Assembly: GCA_035515795.1 (NCBI GenBank)
Contig: DATJAY010000026.1
Coordinates: 1 to 64,000 of the forward strand
Source: Candidatus Acidiferrales bacterium
GTDB taxonomy: Bacteria; Bacteroidota; Ignavibacteria; Kryptoniales; JAKASW01
Length of the DNA stretch: 64,000 bases
Direction of reading: 5' to 3'
Numbering within the stretch: the first letter of the stretch is position 1; each line of letters starts with the position of its first letter. Below the pieces are notes generated by a model that saw nothing but the letters and a program-made list of their open reading frames with translations, had not been told where the DNA came from and did no database searches. This document shows positions 14,872 through 23,399 of this stretch, in pieces. The position numbers and the translations under genes are program-made.

Positions 14872-17800
14872 TTGAATCACAGATACGGGTTCCTTTTCTC
14901 CATCACTCGCCTGATCGAGATAATGGTGCCGTTCTTTGTTTTATTCATATCATTCACATTTGCCAAATCCATTCCGCAAAGCGCCTATTCCGGGATGAAG
15001 TGGCGGCTGGTCGGGCCCTTTAGAGGAGGAAGGACACTTGCCGCTGCTGGTGTGCCGGGAAATCCATATTTATTTTACTTCGGTTCGGTTGATGGTGGAA
15101 TGTGGAAGACGGAGAACGCCGGGGTCACCTGGGAGTCGATCTCAGATGGGCTAACTAATTCCTCTGTGGGAGCGTTTGCCGTCGCGCCATCCGATCCGAA
15201 AGTAATTTATGTCGGAACAGGAGAAGCCGACATGCGCTCCGATATTACTTATGGAGATGGAGTTTATAAGTCAATCGATGGCGGTTCACACTGGCAGCAC
15301 ATCGGTCTTGAAGACACCAGGCAGATTGGGAAAATCCTTGTCGATCCCCATAATCCTGATTTAGTTCTTGTCGCAGCTCTAGGTCACGCCTACGGTCCGA
15401 ATATCGAACGAGGAGTCTTTCGAACTTCTGACGGCGGGAAGAGTTGGCAAAAAGTTCTCTATCAAAATCCCAACGTCGGCGTGATAGATCTCGGATGGGA
15501 TCCTGACTATCCGTCCGTTGTTTACGCTGCGATGTGGCAGGCGAGAAGAACGCCTTGGAGCCAGTATCCACCTGATGAAGGACCTGGGAGCGGAATCTAT
15601 AAATCAACTGACGAAGGTCTCACATGGACCGAAATTACCGGTTCGGGTCTTCCGGCAAAACCTTACGGCAGGATAGGTGTCGCGGTAGCAAACGGCTCGC
15701 GCGGCAGGATAGTTTATGCACTTGTTCAGGATTTGAAGAAGGGATCGGGTCTTTATCGCTCAGACGACGGAGGACAAAATTGGTATCTCACCGGAACGGA
15801 CAAGCGAATCACCAGAAGAATGTGGTACTTTGCTCACGTCTTTGTCGATCCTAAAAACTCCGATGCGGTTTATTGCCCGGGTATCGCGCTGATGCGGAGT
15901 ACGGATGGCGGAAAAACTTTCAGCGCGATCAAAGGTGCGCCGGGTGGAGACGACTATCATTATCTGTGGGTCGATCCGACAGATGACAGTCGGATGATTG
16001 TTGCGAGCGATCAGGGTACAGTGATCAGCGTGGACGGTGGGAAAAGCTGGTCAAGCTGGTACAACCAGCCGACAGGACAATTTTATCACGTTGCCACCGA
16101 CAATCGGTTTCCTTACCGGATATACGGCGCGCAGCAGGATGCTGGTACGGTTTCGATTGCCAGCAGGAGCGACTATGGATCAATAACATTCAGAGACTGG
16201 CATTCGATCGGCGCAGGTGAAAGCGGATATATCGCTCCCGATCCCATAAATCCCGACATCGTTTATGGTGGAGATGTCTACGGAGGCATGTTCAGATTCG
16301 ACCGGGCAACGGGGCAGTCGCAGGTTGTCTCTCCGGCGCTTCTTCCTGAATTCAGTAGACCAATCGCCGAGAGAAAGCTACGCTTCACCTGGACATCGCC
16401 GATCGTGTTCGATCCACACGGCTCGAACACGATTTACTTTGGCTCGCAGAAAGTGTTGAAGACAAACGACGGCGGGCTTCACTGGGAATCGGTCAGTCCT
16501 GATCTCACGAGACTCGACGCCGTTGGAGAAAACTCAGACTCCGCTCACAGCGGCTGGGGAGTCGTCTACACGATTGCTCCGTCGCCCATTGAGGCAGGAA
16601 TGATTTGGGCTGGCACCGACGACGGATACATTCAACTGACTCGTGACGGAGGAAAACACTGGAAGAATGTAACACCGGCAGATATATTGCCATGGAGCAG
16701 GATAAGTATGATCGAAGCATCTCCGTTCGACACAGGTGCCGCTTACGCCGCGGTGGATAGACACAGATTAGATGATATGAATCCATACATATATATGACG
16801 ACAGATTATGGTGAGCACTGGACGCGGGCCGATAATGGAATCCCGTCCGGATCGTACGTTCACGTCATTCGATCTGACTTGAGAACAAGAGGATTACTGT
16901 ATGCAGGAACAGAAACCGGAGTTTATGTTTCGTTCGATGACGGAACAAACTGGCAGCCTCTGCAGCTTAATCTTCCGGTCGTGTCCGTTCACGATCTTGC
17001 TGTCCACGGAAACGACCTTGTTGCGGCGACTCACGGACGCGCATTCTGGGTGCTGGATGATTTAACCCCGCTTCAGCAGATGACAAAGAATGTTCTTGAC
17101 TCGGACGTTCATCTTTTCAAGCCCGAGCCCGCGGTGCGGATAAGACGAAGCGAGAATACGGATACTCCGCTTCCGCCTGAAGAGCCTCAAGGAACAAATC
17201 CGCCTGCCGGTGCGATCATAGATTATTATTTCAAATCAACACCTCGCGGGCCGATCTCGCTAGAAATAGTCGATGCGTCGGGGAACGTGGTTCGTAAATA
17301 CTCAAGCTTGAGTGAAAAAATGCCTGGTCCAATTCCACAGGTTATAGCCGATTACTGGCTTCAGGAGCCGGAGCAGCTTGGCACAAATGCAGGTCACAAC
17401 CGGTTTGTGTGGGACCTCCATTACACGCCTCCTCCCGTTCACAACTATGATTACGGAATGAGCGTGGCGAATCTTCAGTCTGTCAGGGAACCGCAGGGAC
17501 CGCTTGTCCTGCCGGGGAAATACGAAGTCCGGTTGAGTTATGAAATGAAAACATATTCACAGCCGCTTGAAATCGCGATGGACCCTCGAGTGAAAATTTC
17601 AGGTGAAGCATTGAAAGAGCAACTAGAATTGTCGATCGAAGTCTGGAACACAATTTCAGATGCGAATTCGCTTCTGTCTACTCTTGACACGCTTGGGAAG
17701 GAGCTCGATGAAATTCGGAGTGAGACTGCAGCGGATTCGGGGTTGCTGTCGAGAGCCGCATCGCTTGTTGGGAAGATTTCTGCGCTGAAAGATTCTCTGG

Positions 17801-18042
17801 CAATCGACGACATGTCAGGTCTCGAAGTAGATTTAGCGAGGGCCGATCGAGAGCCGACGCAGGAGATGAAAGATGCTTGTCGAGCCATAGAGACAAATCT
17901 TTCAAGAACAGAAAACGAATGGAAGCGAATTGAAACCGGAGAGATGTCCGAATTGAACAAAGAATTAAGATCTGCAGGGATGACCGAGATTGAGATCTCG
18001 AATGAACCGGCCGTGGATTTGGCGGTTCCGTGGAATCGTTGA
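14872..18042 (+). CDS. Large secreted BNR-repeat/VPS10-type beta-propeller protein
   Basis: About 1056 residues, taking TTG 14872 as start (AAGGA nine bases upstream); the frame is open from 14854 and another candidate is ATG 14923. The N-terminal hydrophobic segment (MVPFFVLFISFTFA) is a signal peptide. The body holds at least ten Asp-box/BNR motifs, for example SIDGGSHWQ, TSDGGKSWQ, STDEGLTWT, SDDGGQNWY, STDGGKTFS, TNDGGLHWES, TRDGGKHWK and SFDDGTNWQ, which build one or two beta-propellers. A C-terminal part (about 730-1056) has a Pro-rich linker, a beta domain and coiled helices. These proteins are often annotated as glycosyl hydrolase or sortilin-like, but no sialidase Arg triad is evident. 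The enzyme activity is unproven. Confidence 0.8.
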   Translation: MNHRYGFLFSITRLIEIMVPFFVLFISFTFAKSIPQSAYSGMKWRLVGPFRGGRTLAAAGVPGNPYLFYFGSVDGGMWKTENAGVTWESISDGLTNSSVGAFAVAPSDPKVIYVGTGEADMRSDITYGDGVYKSIDGGSHWQHIGLEDTRQIGKILVDPHNPDLVLVAALGHAYGPNIERGVFRTSDGGKSWQKVLYQNPNVGVIDLGWDPDYPSVVYAAMWQARRTPWSQYPPDEGPGSGIYKSTDEGLTWTEITGSGLPAKPYGRIGVAVANGSRGRIVYALVQDLKKGSGLYRSDDGGQNWYLTGTDKRITRRMWYFAHVFVDPKNSDAVYCPGIALMRSTDGGKTFSAIKGAPGGDDYHYLWVDPTDDSRMIVASDQGTVISVDGGKSWSSWYNQPTGQFYHVATDNRFPYRIYGAQQDAGTVSIASRSDYGSITFRDWHSIGAGESGYIAPDPINPDIVYGGDVYGGMFRFDRATGQSQVVSPALLPEFSRPIAERKLRFTWTSPIVFDPHGSNTIYFGSQKVLKTNDGGLHWESVSPDLTRLDAVGENSDSAHSGWGVVYTIAPSPIEAGMIWAGTDDGYIQLTRDGGKHWKNVTPADILPWSRISMIEASPFDTGAAYAAVDRHRLDDMNPYIYMTTDYGEHWTRADNGIPSGSYVHVIRSDLRTRGLLYAGTETGVYVSFDDGTNWQPLQLNLPVVSVHDLAVHGNDLVAATHGRAFWVLDDLTPLQQMTKNVLDSDVHLFKPEPAVRIRRSENTDTPLPPEEPQGTNPPAGAIIDYYFKSTPRGPISLEIVDASGNVVRKYSSLSEKMPGPIPQVIADYWLQEPEQLGTNAGHNRFVWDLHYTPPPVHNYDYGMSVANLQSVREPQGPLVLPGKYEVRLSYEMKTYSQPLEIAMDPRVKISGEALKEQLELSIEVWNTISDANSLLSTLDTLGKELDEIRSETAADSGLLSRAASLVGKISALKDSLAIDDMSGLEVDLARADREPTQEMKDACRAIETNLSRTENEWKRIETGEMSELNKELRSAGMTEIEISNEPAVDLAVPWNR

Positions 18043-18087
18043 TTTAGATTCGTTGTGAGGTTGTTTTACAACCAAATGTGTTGGTGA

Positions 18088-18110
18088 GAATGCGCGAAGG
18101 CATTCTGTTT
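18088..18110 (+). terminator. Weak hairpin after the BNR-protein gene
   Basis: GAATGC-GCGAAG-GCATTC followed by TGTTT, 45 bases after the stop of the BNR-protein gene and before the next gene. A smaller GGTTG/CAACC hairpin lies just upstream. It may end or attenuate transcription. Confidence 0.4.
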
Positions 18111-18137
18111 AATAAAAACTAAAAAGGAGGAACAATC

Positions 18138-18701
18138 ATGACGCATATCCACGCGCTGTGGCTGCCGATTTTGTTGTCGTCGGTCGCGGTATTTATTTTG
18201 AGTTCAATAATCCACACGGTCTTACCATGGCACAAGGGTGATTATAAAAAGGTGCCGAATGAGGATAAAGTAAGGGACGCGATTCGTCCGCTCGCAATGC
18301 CACCGGGAGAATACATGATTCCGAGAGCATCGAGCGGCAAGGAGGTCCGCTCGCCTGAGTTTACGCAGAAGATCAAAGACGGACCGATTCTTCTTGTCAC
18401 CGTGAGGCCGAACGGTTTGATCCCTTCAATGACCCCGAGAATGATCTCATGGTTTATCTACAACATCGTCATCGGAATTTTCGTAGCATACATAGCGGGA
18501 CGCGCACTTCCGCCCGGCGCGCCTTATCTTCACGTGTTCAGGTTTGCCGGCGCCACTGCTTTCTTCTGCTACGTCGTCGCACAGTGGGAGATGCCGATCT
18601 GGTGGTGGCGCTCCATGAGCCTGACAATCAAGGGAACTGTCGACGGGCTGATCTACGCTTTGGTAATTGCTGGATTCTTCGGCTGGCTTTGGCCGAGATA
18701 G
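18138..18701 (+). CDS. Membrane protein of unknown function
   Basis: A 187-residue protein with an excellent AGGAGG site before the ATG. The membrane helices are about 9-28 ([21 protein letters not shown]), 105-125 ([20 protein letters not shown]), 133-150 ([16 protein letters not shown]) and 165-184 ([17 protein letters not shown]). Between the first two lies a soluble loop of about 75 residues with [14 protein letters not shown]. The pattern of N-terminal His-containing helix, PPGEYM loop and a [10 protein letters not shown] loop recurs in uncharacterised membrane proteins of this phylum, as far as I recall. No function can be assigned. It probably forms its own unit. Confidence 0.8.
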   Translation: MTHIHALWLPILLSSVAVFILSSIIHTVLPWHKGDYKKVPNEDKVRDAIRPLAMPPGEYMIPRASSGKEVRSPEFTQKIKDGPILLVTVRPNGLIPSMTPRMISWFIYNIVIGIFVAYIAGRALPPGAPYLHVFRFAGATAFFCYVVAQWEMPIWWWRSMSLTIKGTVDGLIYALVIAGFFGWLWPR

Positions 18702-18887
18702 GGTAATAAGGCTTTGTCGCCCACCCGGTCTCTACTCGATCATCGAGCTGTTCCATAATAAGTTAGCTGAGTAGAACTTCGCCTGGCAGGATGCACATAA
18801 GAATTGGCTTCAGACTGAAGATCCCCTAAACCTCGAAGACGTCTTCATAAGTCAAAAGAAGTCTTTCCGAAACTATGGGAGGTGATT

Positions 18888-19271
18888 TTGGGGTTGCTGG
18901 AAACGATTACGGGCCTCCGGAAAGGGGTTGCGGAGTCACCGGAAGTGCCTGCGAGGTTGCGGAAAACGGTTCCGAAGTCAGCGAAAGCAGTCGAGAACCT
19001 CCGGAAAATGGATACGGAGCTGGCGGAAGCGGTTATGGAGTCGCGGAAAATGGTTTCAGACCTGCCGGAAGCGCTCACGAAGTCCCGGAAAATGATTGTC
19101 GGGTCGCCGGAAGTCCTTGCAACATCGAGGAAAATGGTCGTGGGATCAACCGGAGCGCATGAGAAGTCGCGGAAAATGATCACAGGTTCGCCGGAAACAC
19201 TTGTGGGGTCTTGGGAAATGGATGAGTCGAGTAAATCGTGTCTGGTTGGAAATGGGGAGTACGGGCGCTAA
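18888..19271 (+). CDS. Heptad-repeat protein encoded by a 21-bp minisatellite
   Basis: About 127 residues, starting with TTG at 18888 behind GGGAGG (18877-18882 region). The product is almost only 7-residue units of two alternating types: RKMVSDL-PEALTKS-RKMIVGS-PEVLATS and RKMITGS-PETLVGS. This would give an amphipathic helix or short coiled coil with positive (RKM) and Pro-Glu faces. The two other frames on this strand and one on the reverse strand are also open, as expected for a repeat whose period is a multiple of three, so coding status is uncertain. The ribosome-binding site and the regular heptads favour this frame. I recognise no family. Confidence 0.45.
   Translation: MGLLETITGLRKGVAESPEVPARLRKTVPKSAKAVENLRKMDTELAEAVMESRKMVSDLPEALTKSRKMIVGSPEVLATSRKMVVGSTGAHEKSRKMITGSPETLVGSWEMDESSKSCLVGNGEYGR
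18897..19232. repeat. Sixteen diverged 21-bp tandem repeats (42-bp higher-order period)
   Basis: Sixteen consecutive 21-base units. Odd and even units differ: one type begins CGGAAAATGG and the other CCGGAAG, so the true period is 42 bases. Units near the centre (19044-19190) are most alike; both ends are more diverged. Copy number and boundaries were counted by hand. Confidence 0.85.
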
Positions 19272-19441
19272 ATTTGTTACCAGTTTTGGAGCAAAAAGAG
19301 CGATCAGCATTGTCAAGCATCAAGCGTCCGTCAGGTGAGCTCATTTACAACAGGAGGCAGAATTCTTGAGCGCATGTATAGGTAAGGTCGTACCATTCAT
19401 TTTTCTCGTTCTACTAACACAAATCATCCTCTGATTGCGCT

Positions 19442-20101
19442 GTGATCGAGCGTGACTACATATTACGAATGTTCAAGCTGCTTGGCCAGGCTCTGTCGCG
19501 GATTTTATTCTTCAAGGAAATAAAAAGGTACGATGAAGCGCTCGCCGAAGTAGACAATGCAGTGAAATCAATTCTCGGTTTGAACATCGACATGATCGAA
19601 CGGATGCCAATCGCCGGACTCAAGGATATTCTCGGATCCGACCCCGCACTTCTCCATTCGAAGCTCTGTGCCGCCGGCGCCCTGTTAAAAGAAAAGGGAG
19701 AGATCTCGGAGATTCAAGGGAAAGTAGACGAGAGCATGAGACTGTACATGAAATCGCTGTCCCTTTTCATGGAAGAGCTGCCGGTGTTTGAAGATCTTGA
19801 GGAAGAAAAAGGGATTCGGGCAATTGACTTTGTCATAGATAAGTTGAAAGAATATGAACTTTCACCTGAGATGAAGAAACGACTCGCAGCATACTTCGAA
19901 AAGATGGGAAGGTACGACAAGCTGGAGGATATCTTATTCGAGATTACCGAAGAGGACAGAAGCTTTCTCCAGAACGGCATATCGTTCTACGAGAGACTTC
20001 TTTTGAAATCCGACAGGGAGCTTGAGGAAGGTCACCTGCCGAGGAACGAAGTCCAGGATGGTATTACGGAGCTGCAGAAGAAACTGATCGCAAATACTTG
20101 A
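19442..20101 (+). CDS. DUF6483-like helical protein
   Basis: A 219-residue, almost entirely helical protein with GTG start at 19442 and only a weak ribosome-binding site. The N-terminus (MIERDYILRMFKLLGQALSRILFFKEIKRYDEALAEVDNAVKSILGL) matches the pattern I associate with the DUF6483 family: 'RDYI.RM...L...L..IL' and TPR-like helices. The later helices (LLKEKGEISEIQGKVDESMRLYMKSLSLFMEELP; RLAAYFEKMGRYDKLEDILFEI) also look like degenerate tetratricopeptide units, so protein binding is likely. No membrane segment and no catalytic motif. Neighbours give no functional hint. The family name is from memory and should be treated as tentative. Confidence 0.7.
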   Translation: MIERDYILRMFKLLGQALSRILFFKEIKRYDEALAEVDNAVKSILGLNIDMIERMPIAGLKDILGSDPALLHSKLCAAGALLKEKGEISEIQGKVDESMRLYMKSLSLFMEELPVFEDLEEEKGIRAIDFVIDKLKEYELSPEMKKRLAAYFEKMGRYDKLEDILFEITEEDRSFLQNGISFYERLLLKSDRELEEGHLPRNEVQDGITELQKKLIANT

Positions 20102-20247
20102 ACATTCGTTTTGCATGGCGCTATCAAGATTTGCGTGGTTTTCAAGTCCATAATGGTTAGATTCAAAAAGATTCTGTTGAACGGGCATTGCGACGCGAAC
20201 TAATGCCCGATGTCCGAAGTTCAAATTGAAAACATAAAGGAGGAGGT

Positions 20248-20652
20248 ATGGAAGTACATGTGAATTATTTGGCCGTGATTCTCGCGGCAATCGCAAGTTA
20301 TGTCATCGCCATCATCTGGTATGCCGTCATATTCGGAAAAGCATGGCAGAAGCTCACCGGAGTAACCGATATGAAGCCGGCGCCGATGAACATAGTCCTT
20401 TCTCTCATCGGTTCGCTCTTGATGAGCTATGTTCTCTACCACTCGATCGCATTCGGAGATTATTACGTTCGAATGTCCGGAATCGGCGGCGGGTTGATGG
20501 GAGGATTTTTCAGCTGGATCGGTTTCATTGCTCCCGTCACCTTGATGACCAAACTCTACGAGAAGAAACCGTGGGGGCTCTGGCTCCTCGATAACGGGTT
20601 CTGGCTGGTGTCACTGCTGGTTATGGGAATAATCCTTTCGATCTGGATGTAA
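20248..20652 (+). CDS. DUF1761 membrane protein
   Basis: A 134-residue protein with AGGAGG upstream and four membrane helices: YLAVILAAIASYVIAIIWYAVIFG, IVLSLIGSLLMSYVLYHSIAF, GGLMGGFFSWIGFIAPVTLM and LWLLDNGFWLVSLLVMGIILSIW. The N-terminal 'NYLAVILAAIASYVIAIIWYAVIFGKAW' and the glycine-rich third helix are characteristic of the DUF1761 family. Function is unknown. It is monocistronic between DUF6483 and the convergent Memo gene. Confidence 0.85.
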   Translation: MEVHVNYLAVILAAIASYVIAIIWYAVIFGKAWQKLTGVTDMKPAPMNIVLSLIGSLLMSYVLYHSIAFGDYYVRMSGIGGGLMGGFFSWIGFIAPVTLMTKLYEKKPWGLWLLDNGFWLVSLLVMGIILSIWM

Positions 20653-20713
20653 AGCACCGGTTGTGGCTGTGGAGGAGGACGCCTTAATGATGACGACGTC
20701 TTCTTCCAAACTT

Positions 20714-21775
20714 TCATTTCAAATAATACGCGGCTGAAAGCCATCCGCACCAGTGTTTGTACGAAGCGGGCGCGGTCGTCCCCATGCCGGTATTTTTCAG
20801 CGGCAGTACACCTTCGCTGTACGAGTCGGAGTATCTGAGCACCTTTCCATCGAGGGATTTGCCGGTCAATCTCTCGATAACTTTCTTCGTTGTAATCAGT
20901 CCGAACGGGACCGAATATTTCCCGCACCACAATGTGTTCTTCATCTCCGCAGTCAGGTCTTCTACTTTCCCGGCTGAAAGAATTCCATCCAGATCGTTAT
21001 GAGCGATGCGCAAATCGTTTTCGGTCGCTTCTTTATGTGCCTTCGCGTCTTCACCGTATGGAATGTTGTTGAAGTCGCGCCCATAATGGTCCGCGTCGGA
21101 CGACATGAGAAAGGCGATATCCTTCCCGGGAACGAGATGATTTTGTCTAATGTATTCCGAAATGATCGATGACAATTGATTTGAGATCGTATCCATTCTT
21201 CCGAAAGGCATCTGTGTGACCATGATAGGAGTGATCTTGATATCCGGATTGTAATACTGGATGAACGGAAGCAATGCCTCGATTGAATGCTCGAGCGCGT
21301 GCGCCTTGTTACTGACGATGCAGTATGATGTGTCTAATTTGCTTTTTATGAATTCACGGAGAGGCGAGATTGAGATGTTTTGTCGAGGGCCGCGCCAGAA
21401 TTGGAAGCTGTCGAGTATAACGATGTTGTGCGGGTCGCCAATTTCCGGGCGGACGTCGCCGTGCGTAACTCCAAAGATGACGACCTCCTTTGTCCGAAGC
21501 ACTCTGTATAGCGGATAGTAAACTCTTGCTGCGTACAAATAATCGTCGTGTGGAGATATGGCCGCAATGACCCGGGAAGGTGGTGCCGGTGTTTTATCGA
21601 CACTCCTTAGGTAATTGATGAGTCTTTTCATTTGGATTGAATCCCAGCAATAGCCTACATTGTCTCTCACCGGCCGGAGATTTCCAAGCGCGGTATCCGC
21701 GACCTGTGCCGAGACCATGGAGGTCGGGGATGAAATCATGAATGACAATGCTGCGGCTAAGATAAGGCGTTTCAT
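20714..21775 (-). CDS. Exported Memo-family protein (AmmeMemoRadiSam system protein B-like)
   Basis: A 353-residue protein with a signal peptide (MKRLILAAALSFMISS...VSAQ). The Memo-domain features are visible: RVIAAISPHDDYLYAARVYYPLYRVLRTKEVVIFGVTHGD (His in SPHDDY and the GVTHGD loop), HALEHSIEALLPFIQYYNPDIKITPIMVTQM (the conserved ALEHSIE.LPF.Q segment) and LMSSDADHYGRDF. Memo proteins are related to class III extradiol dioxygenases and bind a metal. The bacterial form is normally cytoplasmic and accompanies AMMECR1 and radical-SAM genes; neither is next to it here. The signal peptide suggests a periplasmic variant. It is divergent from the sigma-factor gene. Confidence 0.85.
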   Translation of the reverse strand: MKRLILAAALSFMISSPTSMVSAQVADTALGNLRPVRDNVGYCWDSIQMKRLINYLRSVDKTPAPPSRVIAAISPHDDYLYAARVYYPLYRVLRTKEVVIFGVTHGDVRPEIGDPHNIVILDSFQFWRGPRQNISISPLREFIKSKLDTSYCIVSNKAHALEHSIEALLPFIQYYNPDIKITPIMVTQMPFGRMDTISNQLSSIISEYIRQNHLVPGKDIAFLMSSDADHYGRDFNNIPYGEDAKAHKEATENDLRIAHNDLDGILSAGKVEDLTAEMKNTLWCGKYSVPFGLITTKKVIERLTGKSLDGKVLRYSDSYSEGVLPLKNTGMGTTAPASYKHWCGWLSAAYYLK

Positions 21776-21881
21776 TGTACCTCGCTCTTTCTGTAAATGT
21801 AAAAGAATTGACCTAAATCTTCATGATTCATTCGGTTGGTGCCACAATATTTTCAGCAGTCGTTCGTCTTAACTATTAAAA

Positions 21882-22463
21882 GTGCAATTAAGCTTAGTGA
21901 CAGAAAACTCGACACAGATAGAAGCCACTATCGAGAAAGAAAAAGGAAGGCTTTATAACTTCATCAGGCGAAATGTGCCTAATAAAGAAGATGCAGAGGA
22001 TATTTTGCAGGACGTTCTTTACCAATTTGCGAGCAGTTTCGAAAGCATTCGGTTGATGGACAGAGTTTCATCGTGGCTGATGCACGTGGCGAAGAATAGA
22101 ATCATCGATTCACGAAGAAAGAAGAAGCCGAAGGCATTTGGCGACATAAAAATAAGCATTCCGAATGACGAATCGGACAGCAAGCTTTCGTTGGAGGAAA
22201 TTATTCCAAATCTCGGAGAGCTTCCTGACGAAGAGTACTGGAAGAACCAGTTTTGGGATGCAATAGAAGACGCGCTTGACGAAATGCCGGACGAGCAGCG
22301 CGAGGTATTTGAAATGAACGAGTTTGAAGATATGAGCTTTAAAGAAATATCTGAAATAAAAAATGAACCGATCAACACCCTTCTTTCACGGAAACGTTAT
22401 GCGGTTCTATTTTTGAGGAAACGTTTAAAAGATTTATATGAGGAGTTAAAAAACAATGTGTAG
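21882..22463 (+). CDS. ECF-type RNA polymerase sigma factor
   Basis: A 193-residue protein, GTG start at 21882. Sigma region 2 is NFIRRNVPNKEDAEDILQDVLYQFASSFESIRLMDRVSSWLMHVAKNRIIDSRRKKKP (core-binding and -10 reading). An acidic linker follows, and region 4 is DALDEMPDEQREVFEMNEFEDMSFKEISEIKNEPINTLLSRKRYAVLFLRKRL (-35 reading HTH). The linker between the two regions (about 55 residues) is longer than in most ECF factors. Its stop overlaps the start of the small membrane-protein gene by 8 bases, a layout seen for sigma/anti-sigma or sigma/sensor pairs. Autoregulation from the short region 21776-21881 is plausible. Confidence 0.9.
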   Translation: MQLSLVTENSTQIEATIEKEKGRLYNFIRRNVPNKEDAEDILQDVLYQFASSFESIRLMDRVSSWLMHVAKNRIIDSRRKKKPKAFGDIKISIPNDESDSKLSLEEIIPNLGELPDEEYWKNQFWDAIEDALDEMPDEQREVFEMNEFEDMSFKEISEIKNEPINTLLSRKRYAVLFLRKRLKDLYEELKNNV

Positions 22464-22785
22464 CAGATATGGACATTGGCGCGGACCGAGGAAGCCATGG
22501 TGGTTTATCTTTGGTTTGCCGTTTGTGTTATTGTTTCTTGCAATCGGGACTTTTGTACTGATGTGGCTGTGGAATTTGCTTCTCCCTGAAATATTCGGGA
22601 TAAAGATGATCACTTTTTGGCAGGCTCTCGGATTGCTGATTCTCTCGAAGCTCTTGTTCGGTGGAGTTCACAGGAGACCGAGACCTTTTTACGGCCACCC
22701 GCGACATTGGGACCGCTGGAAGAAATGGCATGAAGAAGAGGAGGAGGGCCACGAAGGTGCCTCCGGTGAAGAGAAGACAGTGTAA
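22456..22785 (+). CDS. His/Trp-rich small membrane protein coupled to the sigma factor
   Basis: A 109-residue protein translated from an ATG inside the end of the sigma-factor gene. There are two membrane helices (FIFGLPFVLLFLAIGTFVLMWLW and TFWQALGLLILSKLLFGG). The tail VHRRPRPFYGHPRHWDRWKKWHEEEEEGHEG is rich in His, Trp, Arg and Glu and could bind metal. The N-terminus MCSRYGHWRGPRKPWW also carries His/Cys. From its position it may act as the anti-sigma or sensing partner, although it lacks a recognisable zinc-binding anti-sigma domain. Similar short proteins next to sigma genes exist in Bacteroidota as far as I recall. Function not established. Confidence 0.8.
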   Translation: MCSRYGHWRGPRKPWWFIFGLPFVLLFLAIGTFVLMWLWNLLLPEIFGIKMITFWQALGLLILSKLLFGGVHRRPRPFYGHPRHWDRWKKWHEEEEEGHEGASGEEKTV

Positions 22786-22795
22786 ATGAAATTGA

Positions 22796-22842
22796 CCGAC
22801 GATTGGTGGAGGCGAAAGATGTCGTGCCTCCACACCGGTCGG
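22796..22842 (+). promoter_or_regulatory. Two-tier hairpin between sigma operon and next gene
   Basis: Outer stem CCGAC/GTCGG (22796-22800, 22838-22842) and inner perfect stem GTGGAGGC/GCCTCCAC (22806-22813, 22826-22833), with a 12-base loop. It has no T-run after it, so it is more likely an RNA-processing or attenuation structure than a simple terminator. The next gene starts 31 bases downstream. Confidence 0.5.
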
Positions 22843-22873
22843 CGGCGCGAGAGATTGATGGAGGAGCAGCACA

Positions 22874-23341
22874 ATGTTTTACCGATTGGTTCTAGATCTT
22901 CATTCATGGATCAGGTGGCTCGTCTTATTGACGCTTATTTTTGCCGTATATCGGAGCTTCAAAGGATGGATTACTGCTTCAGAGTTCAAGAGAACAGATA
23001 GAATCGCGAGGAATCTCGCGTCGATTACTGTACGAGTTCAGTTCGTTATCGGAGTTCTCCTTTATGTGATAAGCCCCATCACGCAGTATTTTATCTCAAA
23101 TATCAAGCAGGCCTGGGGGATACCGCAGGTTGCTATGTTTGGATGGATGCACCCGGTCGGCATGATTATCGCGATTGCGCTCATCTCAATCGGAGAAGTG
23201 AGATCGAAGAAAGCGGCCGATGATCATAAGAAGTTCACAAGGGTTGCAATTTTCTATACAATTGCTTTGGTAATCATCTTTCTAAGTATCCCGTGGCCAT
23301 TTATGTCGAACGTCTCGAGGCCGCTCTTCAGAACGTTTTGA
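22874..23341 (+). CDS. Four-helix membrane protein
   Basis: A 155-residue protein with helices at about 12-30 (SWIRWLVLLTLIFAVYRSF), 52-74 (VRVQFVIGVLLYVISPITQYFI), 88-107 (MFGWMHPVGMIIAIALISIGE) and 123-142 (AIFYTIALVIIFLSIPWPF). His10 in 'LDLHSWIRW' and His94 in 'GWMHPVGM', plus one in the last loop, are placed like haem-ligating or metal residues of small cytochrome b-like proteins, but no clear family match is visible. GGAGG precedes the ATG. It may share a transcript with the sigma operon through the hairpin region. Confidence 0.75.
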   Translation: MFYRLVLDLHSWIRWLVLLTLIFAVYRSFKGWITASEFKRTDRIARNLASITVRVQFVIGVLLYVISPITQYFISNIKQAWGIPQVAMFGWMHPVGMIIAIALISIGEVRSKKAADDHKKFTRVAIFYTIALVIIFLSIPWPFMSNVSRPLFRTF

Positions 23342-23399
23342 CGGAACGGACTGCCTGACCATGAAAGCCAATCACAAAAAGAAAAAAATAGAGGAACAA

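Noticed and set aside
18845-19183. Alternative open frames across the 21-bp repeat, on both strands
   Set aside because: They are open only because the period is a multiple of three. They lack a suitable ribosome-binding site or heptad logic; the frame at 18888 was preferred.
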